54,888 nt of DNA, from positions 1 through 54,888 of the forward strand of contig JAFRJJ010000020.1 in assembly GCA_017432325.1 (NCBI GenBank), given 5' to 3'. Positions 42,909 to 51,881 of this stretch are shown here, piece by piece. The notes under the pieces are model-generated. The model made no database searches. It was not told the origin of the DNA and saw only the letters and a program-made list of their open reading frames with translations. The number at the start of each line of letters is the position of its first letter. Within the stretch, counting starts at the first letter, position 1. The position numbers and the translations under genes were made by a program. Source of the stretch: Solobacterium sp. GTDB taxonomy: Bacteria > Bacillota_I > Bacilli_A > Erysipelotrichales > Erysipelotrichaceae.

Positions 42909-42922
42909 TGACAATATTGTAA
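42909..42922 (+). promoter_or_regulatory. BceR-type binding site (TNACA-N4-TGTAA)
   Basis: TGACA-ATAT-TGTAA is an exact fit to the TNACA-N4-TGTAA consensus known for BceR-like regulators. It lies 86 bases before the ATPase gene. A TAATAT at 42943-42948 may be the -10, which would place the site directly upstream of the -35, as for an activator. Confidence 0.65.
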
Positions 42923-42959
42923 TGAAAAAAGTCACCTGATCGTAATATTGAAAAGTTAA

Positions 42960-42992
42960 TCTGATCTCAGATGAAAATGATCTCATTTGAGA
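42960..42992 (+). promoter_or_regulatory. Two short palindromes in the transporter leader
   Basis: TCTGA-TC-TCAGA (42960-42971) and TCTCA-TT-TGAGA (42981-42992) are 21 bases apart, just upstream of the ribosome site of the ATPase gene. They could be regulator sites or mRNA structure; function unknown. Confidence 0.35.
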
Positions 42993-43007
42993 AAGGAGAC
43001 ATAAGAA

Positions 43008-43703
43008 ATGAATATTTTGGAAATAAGAAACCTTTGCAAAGTATACGGAAGCGGCGAAACAAGAGTTGATGCTCTTACGGATGTTTCTTTTGATGTTGAG
43101 CAGGGTGAGTTTGTTGCGATCGTGGGACCTTCCGGATCCGGTAAGTCCACACTTCTGCATATACTGGGCGGAGTTGATGTTCCCTCATCGGGTCTGGTGA
43201 ATATTGCCGGAACCGATATCGGAAAGCTCGATGAAACAAAACTTGCTATCTTCAGAAGAAGGAATATCGGGCTGATCTATCAGTTTTACAATCTGATCCC
43301 GATCCTGAATGTGGAAGAGAACATGACACTGCCGATCCTGCTTGACGGCAAGAAACCGGATAAGAAACTGCTGAAAGACCTTGTTGAGAAGCTCGGGTTA
43401 AAAGACAGGCTGTCACATCTGCCCAATCAGCTTTCGGGCGGACAGCAGCAGAGAGTTTCCATAGGACGGGCACTGATGAACCATCCGGCACTGCTTCTTG
43501 CGGACGAACCTACCGGCAACCTTGACTCGGAAAACAGCCGGGAGATCATCTCGCTTCTGCGGAAATTCAACAAGGAGAACAACCAGACGGTCATCATCAT
43601 TACTCACGACGAGAAGATCGCTCTTTCTGCTGACAGGGTCATTACGATCGAGGACGGCCGTATTACCCGTGATTCCAGGAAGAAAGGGGCAAAGGTATCA
43701 TGA
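43008..43703 (+). CDS. ABC transporter ATP-binding protein
   Basis: A 231-residue ATPase of the MacB/LolD/BceA class. Walker A GPSGSGKST, Q-loop in NIGLIYQFYNL, signature LSGGQQQRVSIGRAL, Walker B ALLLADEPTGNLDS and the H-loop VIIITHD. AAAGGAG precedes the ATG. Its last codons overlap the permease start (ATGA), and it lies directly downstream of a response regulator-kinase pair with an apparent BceR-type site in between. With the permease it probably forms the sensor and resistance transporter for a cell-wall-active peptide; this role is inferred. Confidence 0.95.
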   Translation: MNILEIRNLCKVYGSGETRVDALTDVSFDVEQGEFVAIVGPSGSGKSTLLHILGGVDVPSSGLVNIAGTDIGKLDETKLAIFRRRNIGLIYQFYNLIPILNVEENMTLPILLDGKKPDKKLLKDLVEKLGLKDRLSHLPNQLSGGQQQRVSIGRALMNHPALLLADEPTGNLDSENSREIISLLRKFNKENNQTVIIITHDEKIALSADRVITIEDGRITRDSRKKGAKVS

Positions 43704-46279
43704 ATATTATTTCAAAGCTTACCTTAAAGCATCTTCTTGGAAACAGGAAACGAACAATTGTAACGGTGCTAGGAATAGCTGCTTCCACTGCACTGATCAG
43801 CGCGATCATCCTTGGAGTTTTTTCCTTCTTTAAGTTTTTCGGGCAGATTGCAATACAGGCTGACGGAGATGCAGTGGCACAGTTTGATCAGGTCACTTAC
43901 GATCAGTTTATTTCTCTGAAAGAAGATAAAAGGATCGCTGCAGCAGGTCTTTGCGAAATGGAAAACAGGCAGACCGGGATCAGACTTCTGAATGACAAGG
44001 AGGACCGGTTCAGGGTCGGCAATATCGAACATGCGGATGAAACCTTTCTGTCCATGGTCGTCGTATCTGATTATGACGGATATCTTCCGAAGAATTCCTC
44101 CGAAATAGCTGTGGAAGAACAGTTCCTGACAGATAACGGACTGGCTGATATCAAACCTGGAGATATACTGACATTTGAACAGGGATACAGATATATCGAC
44201 GATGAGCTGGAAGGTTTTCTTTATCTTGGAGGCAATTATCGCTCAGATGAGAACTTTGAAGCACTTTCCACCGAAACATGCAGGATAACAGCGATCCTTC
44301 ATGGGAACAGGCCGACCAAAGACTGGGATATACTTCGGGGATTAGACAGTGATTATTATCCGGATGTTAAAAACGCACAGGTATATATCCAGCTGGAAAA
44401 CTGTGATCATACTGCAATCAAACAGTTAAACAGCATCGTTTCCGATCACGGAATCAGCAAGTATCACTTTAATACAGAATATCTACTAAGCATATTTGCG
44501 TTTGAAGGAAGCGGAGGAACATACAGATCGTTCTTTGTGATGATGGCGATTGCGCTCCTCATAGTTATTTTTACTTCAGTCATTCTGATCTTTAATTCGA
44601 TCGGAATGTCACTGACAGAGAGAATGCGCTATCTTGGAATGCTTGCAAGTGTCGGAGCTACAGCCAGGCAAAAACGATTCTCAATTTATTTCGAAGGTCT
44701 TATTTTGGGACTGATCGGGATCCCGGCAGGACTTCTCCTTGGATTTATCGGAACAAAGATCACACTTGCATTTCTTGGAAACAGGATCCTCGAATCAGAT
44801 ATGCTGGCTGCTGCCCAGGGAATGAGAGGCACGATACCGGTCGTTTGTGATTACAAGGTTCTGACTGCAATTGTGTTTTCCGCAGTCATAACGATCCTTA
44901 TTTCAACCTTTGTTCCGGCAATGAGAGCTGCGAAGGTGATGCCCATCGATGCAATCAGGCAGAATGATATTCTAAAGGTGAAAGCAGGAAAACTGCGGGT
45001 AAACCCTCTGGTAAGGAAAGTCTTCGGATATGAAGGGGAACTTGCTTACAAGAATATTAAAAGAAACGGAGTGAAGGGAACTGTGATCACTGTGACGATT
45101 GCAGTTTCGATCATCCTGTTCCTTACTATCAACTTTTTCTGCAATGCGATCGTGAGGGCGAATCAATACGAGTTTGAGATTCCCTACCAGATCATTGCGT
45201 CCTGTTCACTGGCTGAATCCGATAAGCTGCGCAGCACGATCAGCGATATGGAAGGTGTCGATGATGTATACACTGCCAGCATGATACAGTTCTCTTTTAA
45301 GAAGAGAGGAGACTCCGATATTGAACCTGCCAATACGGATATTGCAGACCGGAAATTTCTTCTGGCGGAATTCTCGGATCTGAATCTTGACGGTATGCTG
45401 GTCCTTGTAATAGATGATGAGGACTTTGACAGGATCCTTGCAGATAACGGAATTGATAAGAGCGGATACTACAGGGATACCCTGAAAGGTGTACTGCTTA
45501 ACGACTATTTCCATGAAAAGAGACCCAGTGAAGTATTCAGCAGCGGGATGCTGGGACAGGTTCTTCACTACGATAAGACCGAAGGGTTTCCTCCTGCGGT
45601 AGAAGTCGGAGCTTTCGTAAAGTATGACGATAACGATAAGATCTTTAAACTTGTCCCCAAAACCAATATCGCCGTATATGTTCCGGCATCCATGTACTAT
45701 GACAAGGCTGAAGAGGTCCTTCCCGCAGAGAAGCTTACAGTTGATCTCGCAGTTGAAACAGCAAGGCATAAGGAGATCTATGACAAGGTATACCAGCTGT
45801 TTGAAAGCGAAGGATATCACAATTATTATTGCGCAGACATGACTGACACGGCTAAGACCATGGAAACGATCACGCTGATGCTCAAGACAGCAATGTATGG
45901 ATTCACAGTGCTTCTTACGCTGATCGCCATGGCAAATATCGTGAATACGATTTCAACCGGAGTGCTGCTGCGGAGAAAAGAATTTGCGATGTATAAGTCC
46001 GTAGGCATGGAAAGCGGCGGATTTAAAAAGATGATCAGACTTGAGACTGTGCTCTATGGAATCAAGGCTCTGATCGTTGGAATTCCGATATCTCTTTTAC
46101 TGAGCTTTCTGATGTATAACGCCTTTGCGCATACCCTGTATACGTTTGATCCTGATCTCAGAATGTATGTAATTGTGATTGCGGCAGTATTTGCCCTTCT
46201 GGGTATCAGCATGGCCCTGAGCATCAACAGGATCAAGGATGACAGCATCATAGAAGCGTTAAAGGAAGACGCAGTGTAA
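43700..46279 (+). CDS. ABC transporter permease with two FtsX-type units
   Basis: An 859-residue permease made of two similar halves. Each half is one membrane helix, a large extracytoplasmic domain and then three helices (helices near 17-40, 275-300, 325-350 and 385-410; then 455-480, 730-755, 785-805 and 815-840). The external domains are about 230-240 residues each. This is the 8-helix MacB/FtsX-like layout, not the 10-helix BceB layout with one large loop. It partners the ATPase at 43008. The two-component genes just upstream suggest that this permease also signals. Ligand unknown. Confidence 0.93.
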   Translation: MNIISKLTLKHLLGNRKRTIVTVLGIAASTALISAIILGVFSFFKFFGQIAIQADGDAVAQFDQVTYDQFISLKEDKRIAAAGLCEMENRQTGIRLLNDKEDRFRVGNIEHADETFLSMVVVSDYDGYLPKNSSEIAVEEQFLTDNGLADIKPGDILTFEQGYRYIDDELEGFLYLGGNYRSDENFEALSTETCRITAILHGNRPTKDWDILRGLDSDYYPDVKNAQVYIQLENCDHTAIKQLNSIVSDHGISKYHFNTEYLLSIFAFEGSGGTYRSFFVMMAIALLIVIFTSVILIFNSIGMSLTERMRYLGMLASVGATARQKRFSIYFEGLILGLIGIPAGLLLGFIGTKITLAFLGNRILESDMLAAAQGMRGTIPVVCDYKVLTAIVFSAVITILISTFVPAMRAAKVMPIDAIRQNDILKVKAGKLRVNPLVRKVFGYEGELAYKNIKRNGVKGTVITVTIAVSIILFLTINFFCNAIVRANQYEFEIPYQIIASCSLAESDKLRSTISDMEGVDDVYTASMIQFSFKKRGDSDIEPANTDIADRKFLLAEFSDLNLDGMLVLVIDDEDFDRILADNGIDKSGYYRDTLKGVLLNDYFHEKRPSEVFSSGMLGQVLHYDKTEGFPPAVEVGAFVKYDDNDKIFKLVPKTNIAVYVPASMYYDKAEEVLPAEKLTVDLAVETARHKEIYDKVYQLFESEGYHNYYCADMTDTAKTMETITLMLKTAMYGFTVLLTLIAMANIVNTISTGVLLRRKEFAMYKSVGMESGGFKKMIRLETVLYGIKALIVGIPISLLLSFLMYNAFAHTLYTFDPDLRMYVIVIAAVFALLGISMALSINRIKDDSIIEALKEDAV

Positions 46280-46289
46280 AAGTTCAGCG

Positions 46290-46325
46290 GGAAGTCAAAG
46301 AACAGTTCCTTTGACTTCCTTTAAT
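46290..46325 (+). terminator. Terminator after ABC permease
   Basis: GGAAGTCAAAG at 46290-46300 pairs perfectly with CTTTGACTTCC at 46309-46319, followed by TTTAATAT. Confidence 0.9.
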
Positions 46326-46619
46326 ATTACCTGGACCTGGAAATGCATTCAGCAGGCAGCCCGGAAACGCATCCTGCTGTTTTATTTCACCGTTTTTCTT
46401 TATCTGCAGCATGAATGCATCACGTATACTGGCCGGTCTGTTCCGGACAAGGTATCTTTTGACGTGTATTTTCATTCATCTGTGAAATTTACGCCTGTCT
46501 GCCGGTACGTGAAAAAATCTTCACCTAGAATGCATTGACACATACGTCATAAGATGATAGCCTTTCAAATGGCCGGGAGCAGTACCGGTTAAGAAAAACT
46601 GACCAGATAGGGGTGTACT
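46326..46619. other. Intergenic region ahead of the carB leader
   Basis: About 290 bases without a supported gene. TTGACA occurs at 46535-46540, but no convincing -10 follows at normal spacing (best is GATGAT or TAGCCT near 46555-46563). A small hairpin GTGAA..TTCAC lies at about 46509. The promoter of the carB transcript must lie here or overlap it. Confidence 0.5.
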
Positions 46620-46703
46620 ATGAACCATATTGTAAAACATCCAAATGTTATCCGGAATCAGAGCGGTTTTTACCGGTTCCGCAATGTATTTACACATTGC
46701 TGA
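46620..46703 (+). CDS. Candidate leader peptide of carB (27 residues)
   Basis: An ATG at 46620 has AGGGG at 46609-46613 with 6-base spacing and opens a 27-codon frame ending in TGA at 46701-46703. The peptide contains the stretch GFYRFRNVFTHC near its end, with three Arg codons (two CGG and one CGC), three His and three Phe. The frame runs through the 5' arm and loop of the downstream terminator stem, and its stop lies in the 3' arm side. That is the layout of attenuator leader peptides such as pyrL in enteric bacteria. It is too short for a normal gene call. Confidence 0.6.
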   Translation: MNHIVKHPNVIRNQSGFYRFRNVFTHC

Positions 46704-46715
46704 GAGCCGGTTTTT
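46654..46715 (+). promoter_or_regulatory. Attenuator: terminator and competing hairpin upstream of carB
   Basis: A terminator stem joins CCGG (46673-46676) and GCAATGT (46681-46687) with ACATTGC (46694-46700) and CCGGT (46707-46711), followed by TTTTTC at 46711-46716. An alternative hairpin, GGAA..CGGT (46654-46667) with ACCG..TTCC (46672-46680), shares the left arm and would block it. CarB starts 27 bases after the T run. A U tract at 46666-46671 could be a pause site. Confidence 0.7.
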
Positions 46716-46742
46716 CTTTATGACCACCAAAAAGGAGGAAGT

Positions 46743-49700
46743 ATGGCAAAGAGAACAGACATTAAAAAAGTATTGATCATCGGCTCCGGCCCGATCGTTA
46801 TCGGACAGGCGGCTGAATTCGACTATGCCGGCACCCAGGCATGCATTGCACTGCGGGAAGAGGGATATGAGGTAGTCCTCTGCAATTCCAACCCCGCAAC
46901 GATCATGACCGATACCCAGATGGCTGACAAAGTCTACATGGAGCCGCTGACACTTGAATATGTCGCGAAGATCCTCCGCTATGAAAGACCGGATGCGATC
47001 GTGCCCGGCATCGGCGGACAGACAGGCCTGAACCTTGCCGTACAGCTGGATAAAAAGGGCGTCCTGAAGGAATGCGGTGTTGAACTGTGCGGAACACCTC
47101 GTGAGAGCATTGAACGCGCGGAAGACCGCCAGATGTTCAAGGAAATGTGCCAGAAGATCGGCGAACCTGTCATTCCTTCCGAGATCACATACGACATCGA
47201 AGAAGCAAAGCTCGCCGCAAAGCATATCGGTTATCCGGTCGTTCTGAGACCTGCGTTCACACTCGGCGGTACAGGCGGAGGTTTTGCCAACAATGAGGAA
47301 GAACTTGTTGATATCGGCGTCAATGCATTCAACCTCTCTCCGGTACACCAGGTACTGATCGAGAAGAGTGTGAAGGGCTATAAAGAGATCGAATTCGAAG
47401 TCATGCGCGACAGCAACGACAAGACGATCACGATCTGCGGAATGGAAAATGTCGATCCGGTAGGTGTCCATACAGGTGACTCCATCGTCGTTGCACCGAT
47501 CCTCTCACTGAATGATCATGACCTGAAAATGCTGAACGACAGCGCGATCAAGATCATCCGTGAGCTGAAGATCGAAGGCGGCTGCAACGTCCAGTTTGCC
47601 CTGCATCCCGAAACAAGTGAGTACTACCTGATCGAAGTCAATCCCCGTGTATCCCGTTCCTCTGCGCTCGCGTCCAAGGCAAGCGGATACCCGATTGCGC
47701 GCGTAACAGCCAAAATCGCCATGGGTATGGCGCTGGAAGAGATCGAGGTTGCAGGTACGACAGCTGACAAGGAACCGAAGCTTGATTATATCGTTGCCAA
47801 GTTCCCGCGCTTCCCGTTTGATAAATTCCCGAACACACCGAACCAGCTCGGTACGCAGATGAAGGCGACAGGTGAAGTCATGGGCATCGGTTCAAACCTG
47901 GAAGAGTGCATCCTGAAGTCAGTACGTTCTCTGGAAACAGGTGTATATCACCTGCATATGCCGAAGTTTGACAGCTTCACAACGGAAGACCTGCTGAAAT
48001 ATGTTGCTGAATTCCGCTATGACAATATCTTTGCGGTAACCGAACTGCTCAGACGCGGTGTTTCCGTAGAAAAAGTACACGAGATCACGATGATCACCGA
48101 ACTGTTCCTGAATTCGATCGTCAAGATCATTGAAATGGAACGGAAGCTGGCAGCCAATCCCGGCAATACAGCGGTCCTTCTCGAAGCCAAGAAGATGGGC
48201 TTCGGCGACCGGTTTATCGCAAAGCTCTGGAAACAGAAAGAACTGGATGTTTACAACCTGCGTCTGGAGAACAACATGATGCCGGTATTCAAGATGGTGG
48301 ATACACTGCATTCCGGCAAATACATCGCTTATCACTATTCCTCCTATACAGGTGAGAATGAATCCAGACTGTCCGACCGCAAAAAGATCATCGTGCTTGG
48401 CGCAGGTCCGATCCGTATCGGACAGGGTGTTGAATTCGACTATTCGACCGTACATGCTGTCCAGACGATCCGCAAGGCGGGCTATGAGGCGATCATCATC
48501 AACAGCAACCCTGAGACCGTATCAACGGACTATGAAACATCAGATAAACTGTACTTTGAACCGCTGACACCGGAAGATGTCATGAACATCGTGCATTTCG
48601 AGAAGCCGGTAGGCGTCATCGCTTCGCTTGGCGGACAGACAGCGATCAACCTGGCTGAGCCGATCATGAAAAGAGGCGTCAGGATCATCGGTACTGATGT
48701 TGAAGCAATCGACCGTGCCGAAAACAGGGACAGCTTTGAGAAAGTCCTTGTAGAACTCGGGATCCCTCAGCCGCAGGGACGCGCAGTCACGAAGATCGAA
48801 GATGGCCTGAAGGCAGCCAAAGAGATCGGTTATCCCGTACTGGTACGTCCCAGCTTCGTTCTGGGCGGCAGGGCAATGCAGATCGTCGGAAACGAAGAAC
48901 AGCTGAAGCATTACCTGAAGACAGCTGTTGAGATCGATGAAGAAAAGCCTGTCCTGGTCGACAAATACATCAACGGCAAGGAAGTTGAAGTAGACGCTGT
49001 ATGTGACGGCCGGAATGTATTCGTACCTGGCATCATGGAGCTTGTAGAACGTACAGGCATCCATTCCGGTGACTCGATCTCCGTATATCCGGCATTCAGC
49101 ATTTCTGACCGTGTGAAAGGGCTCATCCTGCAGTATACAAAGAAGCTGGGATTGGGCATCGGGATCGTCGGCATCTATAACATCCAGTTCATTGTCGATG
49201 AACATGAGAATATTTATGTCATTGAGGTCAATCCCCGTTCATCCCGTACCGTACCGTTCCTCTCCAAGTCTACGGGATATTCACTGGCTGATATCGCAAC
49301 AGAAGTCATCCTGGGCAAGAGCCTGAAGGAACTCGGTCTCTTCGATATCTATCCGGATGAAAAGAAGCGCTACTATGTTAAGGTTCCGGTCTTCTCCTTC
49401 AGCAAGATCAAGGGCCTGGATGCTTACCTGTCACCTGAAATGAAATCAACAGGTGAGGCGATCGGCTATGATGACAGGCTGAACAGGGCACTGTATAAAG
49501 CACTGCAGGCATCTGGCATGAGCCTGAGAAACTACGGTACCGTATTCGCAACGATCGCGGATGATGACAAGGATGAAGCGCTCCCGCTGATCAGAAGGTT
49601 CTACAACCTCGGCTTCAATATTGAAGCCACCGGCGGTACAGCCGACTTCCTGAAGAAGAACGGGATCCGTACGCACGTCCTGAAAAAGATCAGTGAGGAT

Positions 49701-49916
49701 CCGCATGACATTCCCGACGCGATCCGTCAGGGCCATATCGCGTATCTGATCAACACGAGGAATATCAGCTCAGACAGTGAAAACAACGACGGTGCGATGA
49801 TCCGTATGTGTGCGGTCGAGAACAACACGACCATGTTCACATCACTGGATACCGTCAGGGCACTTCTGGACGTCCTGGAAGAGATCACGCTCCGCATCTC
49901 AACGATCGACGCCTGA
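46743..49916 (+). CDS. carB: Carbamoyl-phosphate synthase large subunit
   Basis: A 1057-residue CarB, the full length for the family. Two homologous ATP-grasp halves are visible: the N-terminal half opens with KVLIIGSGPIVIGQAAEFDYAG and the C-terminal half with KIIVLGAGPIRIGQGVEFDYS, and both have the PSF/PAF.LGG loops. An MGS-like allosteric domain occupies about 935-1057 (ATGGTADFLKKNGI). It combines bicarbonate, ammonia and ATP to make carbamoyl phosphate for pyrimidines and arginine. AAAGGAGG precedes the ATG. No carA is adjacent, so the glutaminase subunit is encoded elsewhere. A leader-peptide attenuator precedes it. Confidence 0.98.
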   Translation: MAKRTDIKKVLIIGSGPIVIGQAAEFDYAGTQACIALREEGYEVVLCNSNPATIMTDTQMADKVYMEPLTLEYVAKILRYERPDAIVPGIGGQTGLNLAVQLDKKGVLKECGVELCGTPRESIERAEDRQMFKEMCQKIGEPVIPSEITYDIEEAKLAAKHIGYPVVLRPAFTLGGTGGGFANNEEELVDIGVNAFNLSPVHQVLIEKSVKGYKEIEFEVMRDSNDKTITICGMENVDPVGVHTGDSIVVAPILSLNDHDLKMLNDSAIKIIRELKIEGGCNVQFALHPETSEYYLIEVNPRVSRSSALASKASGYPIARVTAKIAMGMALEEIEVAGTTADKEPKLDYIVAKFPRFPFDKFPNTPNQLGTQMKATGEVMGIGSNLEECILKSVRSLETGVYHLHMPKFDSFTTEDLLKYVAEFRYDNIFAVTELLRRGVSVEKVHEITMITELFLNSIVKIIEMERKLAANPGNTAVLLEAKKMGFGDRFIAKLWKQKELDVYNLRLENNMMPVFKMVDTLHSGKYIAYHYSSYTGENESRLSDRKKIIVLGAGPIRIGQGVEFDYSTVHAVQTIRKAGYEAIIINSNPETVSTDYETSDKLYFEPLTPEDVMNIVHFEKPVGVIASLGGQTAINLAEPIMKRGVRIIGTDVEAIDRAENRDSFEKVLVELGIPQPQGRAVTKIEDGLKAAKEIGYPVLVRPSFVLGGRAMQIVGNEEQLKHYLKTAVEIDEEKPVLVDKYINGKEVEVDAVCDGRNVFVPGIMELVERTGIHSGDSISVYPAFSISDRVKGLILQYTKKLGLGIGIVGIYNIQFIVDEHENIYVIEVNPRSSRTVPFLSKSTGYSLADIATEVILGKSLKELGLFDIYPDEKKRYYVKVPVFSFSKIKGLDAYLSPEMKSTGEAIGYDDRLNRALYKALQASGMSLRNYGTVFATIADDDKDEALPLIRRFYNLGFNIEATGGTADFLKKNGIRTHVLKKISEDPHDIPDAIRQGHIAYLINTRNISSDSENNDGAMIRMCAVENNTTMFTSLDTVRALLDVLEEITLRISTIDA

Positions 49917-49934
49917 TCAATGTAAACTCAGAAG

Positions 49935-49963
49935 ACTGCAGGTTATGAAACCCGCAGTTTTTT
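49935..49963 (+). terminator. Terminator after carB
   Basis: ACTGC-AGGTT pairs with AACCC-GCAGT (49935-49958) around a short loop and is followed by TTTTT. Confidence 0.85.
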
Positions 49964-50024
49964 GCTGTTTATTTAACATTTACATTTCGAAATATAAAGA
50001 GTAGTATCTCTGTTGTGAGCCGGA

Positions 50025-50588
50025 ATGAAAGTAACGGCCAGCATCAGAATGAAATTAACAGTTAAAGAGATGGCATTTACAGCCATCATGGCGGCTGTGA
50101 TCTGTGTCCTGTCACCGATCGCAGTTCCTCTGGCAGGGGAAGTTCCGATCTCACTGGCGACCCTTGCGGTCATGCTTGCAGGAGCGCTCCTCGGCAGGAA
50201 GCTCGGCAGTCTTTCAGTGCTGATATATATCCTGCTCGGCATGGCAGGTGTTCCGGTATTTGCCAACTACGCGGCAGGTGCCGGGATCGTTTTCGGCATG
50301 ACCGGAGGATATATCGTCGGTTATATCCCGCTTGCGTATATGACCGGAATGTTCCGGGAAAAATACGGAAAACAGAACATGTATGCTTCTGCAGCGTGCG
50401 GTGCTCTGATCGGCACGGTCATTCTGTATGTTCTCGGTACAGCATGGTTCATATACTGCACGAAAATGCCGCTTGCGGGTGCACTTGGGGCATGTGTATT
50501 CCCGTTTATCCCGGGTGATCTTCTGAAGATCGCCGTTGTATGCCTGCTGACACCAAGGATCAGACCTGCACTTGAAAGCAGACTGTGA
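50025..50588 (+). CDS. bioY: BioY biotin transporter, substrate-binding membrane protein
   Basis: A 187-residue, six-helix BioY, the S component of ECF-type biotin uptake. Family marks are the N-terminal KEMAFTAIMAAVICVLSPIAVPL, the VPISLATLAVMLAGALLG segment, the GMAGVPVF turn with GAGIVFGMTGGYIVGY, and FIPGDLLKIAV near the end. The energising module (EcfA/EcfA'/EcfT or BioMN) is not in the window. Start at 50025 or at the ATG at 50049; neither has a strong ribosome site (GCCGGA precedes 50025). Monocistronic, with a terminator at 50638. Confidence 0.93.
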   Translation: MKVTASIRMKLTVKEMAFTAIMAAVICVLSPIAVPLAGEVPISLATLAVMLAGALLGRKLGSLSVLIYILLGMAGVPVFANYAAGAGIVFGMTGGYIVGYIPLAYMTGMFREKYGKQNMYASAACGALIGTVILYVLGTAWFIYCTKMPLAGALGACVFPFIPGDLLKIAVVCLLTPRIRPALESRL

Positions 50589-50637
50589 CAAACAGCAGTG
50601 CGTTCACTGCTATTGCAAAGTCTGTGTCCCGTACTGC

Positions 50638-50674
50638 CGGACTGCAGCACTGCTGTGCTGTGATCCGTTTTTTT
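50638..50674 (+). terminator. Terminator after bioY
   Basis: CGG and CAGCAC pair with GTGCTG and CCG (50638-50667), followed by seven T residues. A small stem GCAGTG/CACTGC lies just upstream. Confidence 0.8.
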
Positions 50675-50750
50675 GTTGGCGGAAATCTGCCGGCGTGACA
50701 TTGCGGTAAAAATATCGGATAATCACTTAGAAAGAAACGGAGCGTATCAG

Positions 50751-51248
50751 ATGAAGACTACAGACAGTGCAGAACTGATCGGATCTCTGCATGAACAGGA
50801 AAACTGTCATGTGATCGATTTTCTTCCGAAAGTCATGGAAAGCAGGGATTTCTTTGAACTGGAAGAATATATGGTCAGTCATTATATCGATGATTTTGCG
50901 GACCGTATCATCAGGATCGTTCTGAAGATGATCTGTTATGAACCATCACAGATCTATCTGACAGAGCTTCCTGAAGGATATGAGGGAATTCTTGAAAGGT
51001 ATCCGTCAGATACAGACCTGAGATACCTGCCCCTGGAAGAGACAGCAGAGATCATCCGTGAAGTTATCGTCAAAGACATATCATCCGTACAGATCCTGGC
51101 AGGCAGTACCTGCCGCTTCAATATCAGTATCAACGGCTGGTATTCCGTTGATGTGTACGGTCTCAAACAGGACTGTTCCGAATATGAACTGATCACCGCG
51201 CTGGTACGACAGGAAGGACTGTTTCTGAGAAAGGCGGGTGTTCTTTAA
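50751..51248 (+). CDS. Conserved hypothetical protein
   Basis: A 165-residue soluble protein, acidic, predicted helical at its N-terminus (DFLPKVMESRDFFELEEYMVSHYIDDFADRIIRIVLKMI in parts) with a beta-rich C-terminal region (VQILAGSTCRFNISINGWYSVDVYGL). ACGGAG lies 8 bases before the ATG at 50751. Its stop overlaps the start of the following acetyltransferase by one base (TAATG), so they are coupled. I do not recognise the family. Confidence 0.8.
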   Translation: MKTTDSAELIGSLHEQENCHVIDFLPKVMESRDFFELEEYMVSHYIDDFADRIIRIVLKMICYEPSQIYLTELPEGYEGILERYPSDTDLRYLPLEETAEIIREVIVKDISSVQILAGSTCRFNISINGWYSVDVYGLKQDCSEYELITALVRQEGLFLRKAGVL

Positions 51249-51739
51249 TGGAGTTTATACAGCTGCAGCTCACTGATGAACAGGGGATCCGGGAGATGTC
51301 TGCCATGGCGGAAGAGATCGTCCGTGAACATTTTGATCCGCTTATCGGGAAAGAGCAGAATGATTACATGATCTCCTTGTTCCAGACACCTGAAGCAGTC
51401 CGTGATCAGCTGATGCATGGATACCGGTATTATTTTGTACTGGATGAAGGCAGAACGATCGGCTTTACCGCATTTTATCCGAAAGCCGGCGCAATGTATC
51501 TGAGCAAGTTCTATCTGTACCGGAGTGAACGAGGCAAAGGCTGCGCCCGGCAGATGCTGGAATTCATCAAACAGAATACCCTGGATGAAGGCCTGAAAGC
51601 GATCGAGCTGAATGTCAACCGGTTCAATATGGCGGTACAGGTATATGAGAGGCTTGGATTCCATGTGATCAGGACAGAAAAAAAAGATATCGGGCATGGA
51701 TACTATATGGATGATTATGTATTCAGACTCGATCTGTGA
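51248..51739 (+). CDS. GNAT-family N-acetyltransferase
   Basis: A 163-residue GNAT enzyme. The acetyl-CoA binding loop is LYRSERGKGCARQMLEFIKQ, preceded by AMYLSKFYLY; the conserved ELNVNRFNMAVQVYERLGFHVIRTEKKDIGHGYYMDDYV follows. The last part, with MDDYV, is typical of the family in Bacillota. Its start overlaps the previous stop, indicating translational coupling. The molecule acetylated is not known. Confidence 0.9.
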   Translation: MEFIQLQLTDEQGIREMSAMAEEIVREHFDPLIGKEQNDYMISLFQTPEAVRDQLMHGYRYYFVLDEGRTIGFTAFYPKAGAMYLSKFYLYRSERGKGCARQMLEFIKQNTLDEGLKAIELNVNRFNMAVQVYERLGFHVIRTEKKDIGHGYYMDDYVFRLDL

Positions 51740-51769
51740 AGGGTGAACTGGAAGGAAGAAGCCCTGGAA

Positions 51770-51788
51770 CAGACGATGATTCCGTCTG
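51770..51788 (+). terminator. Possible terminator after acetyltransferase gene
   Basis: CAGACG (51770-51775) pairs with CGTCTG (51783-51788), and outer CCC/GGGG can extend the stem. The tail has few T residues, so termination is uncertain. Confidence 0.4.
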
Positions 51789-51881
51789 ATTTGGGGTTGT
51801 ATCAGGCAGTTTTCTGTTTTAACATTTTTGTAAGGCGGAAAAAGTATTTCATAGCAGGACTTTATGTTGTGCCAGTGGATC

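Noticed and set aside
46326..46742. PyrR-binding site or known riboswitch ahead of carB
   Set aside because: No PyrR anti-antiterminator motif or conserved riboswitch core was found; the leader peptide with a terminator explains the region better.
46521..47471. Minus-strand open frame covering the carB leader and carB start
   Set aside because: It runs opposite the conserved ATP-grasp region and the attenuator, with no ribosome site; the plus-strand reading explains the sequence.
49964..50024. BirA-type biotin operator upstream of bioY
   Set aside because: TTTAACATTT only weakly resembles half of a TTGTTAAC site, and no second half is present.
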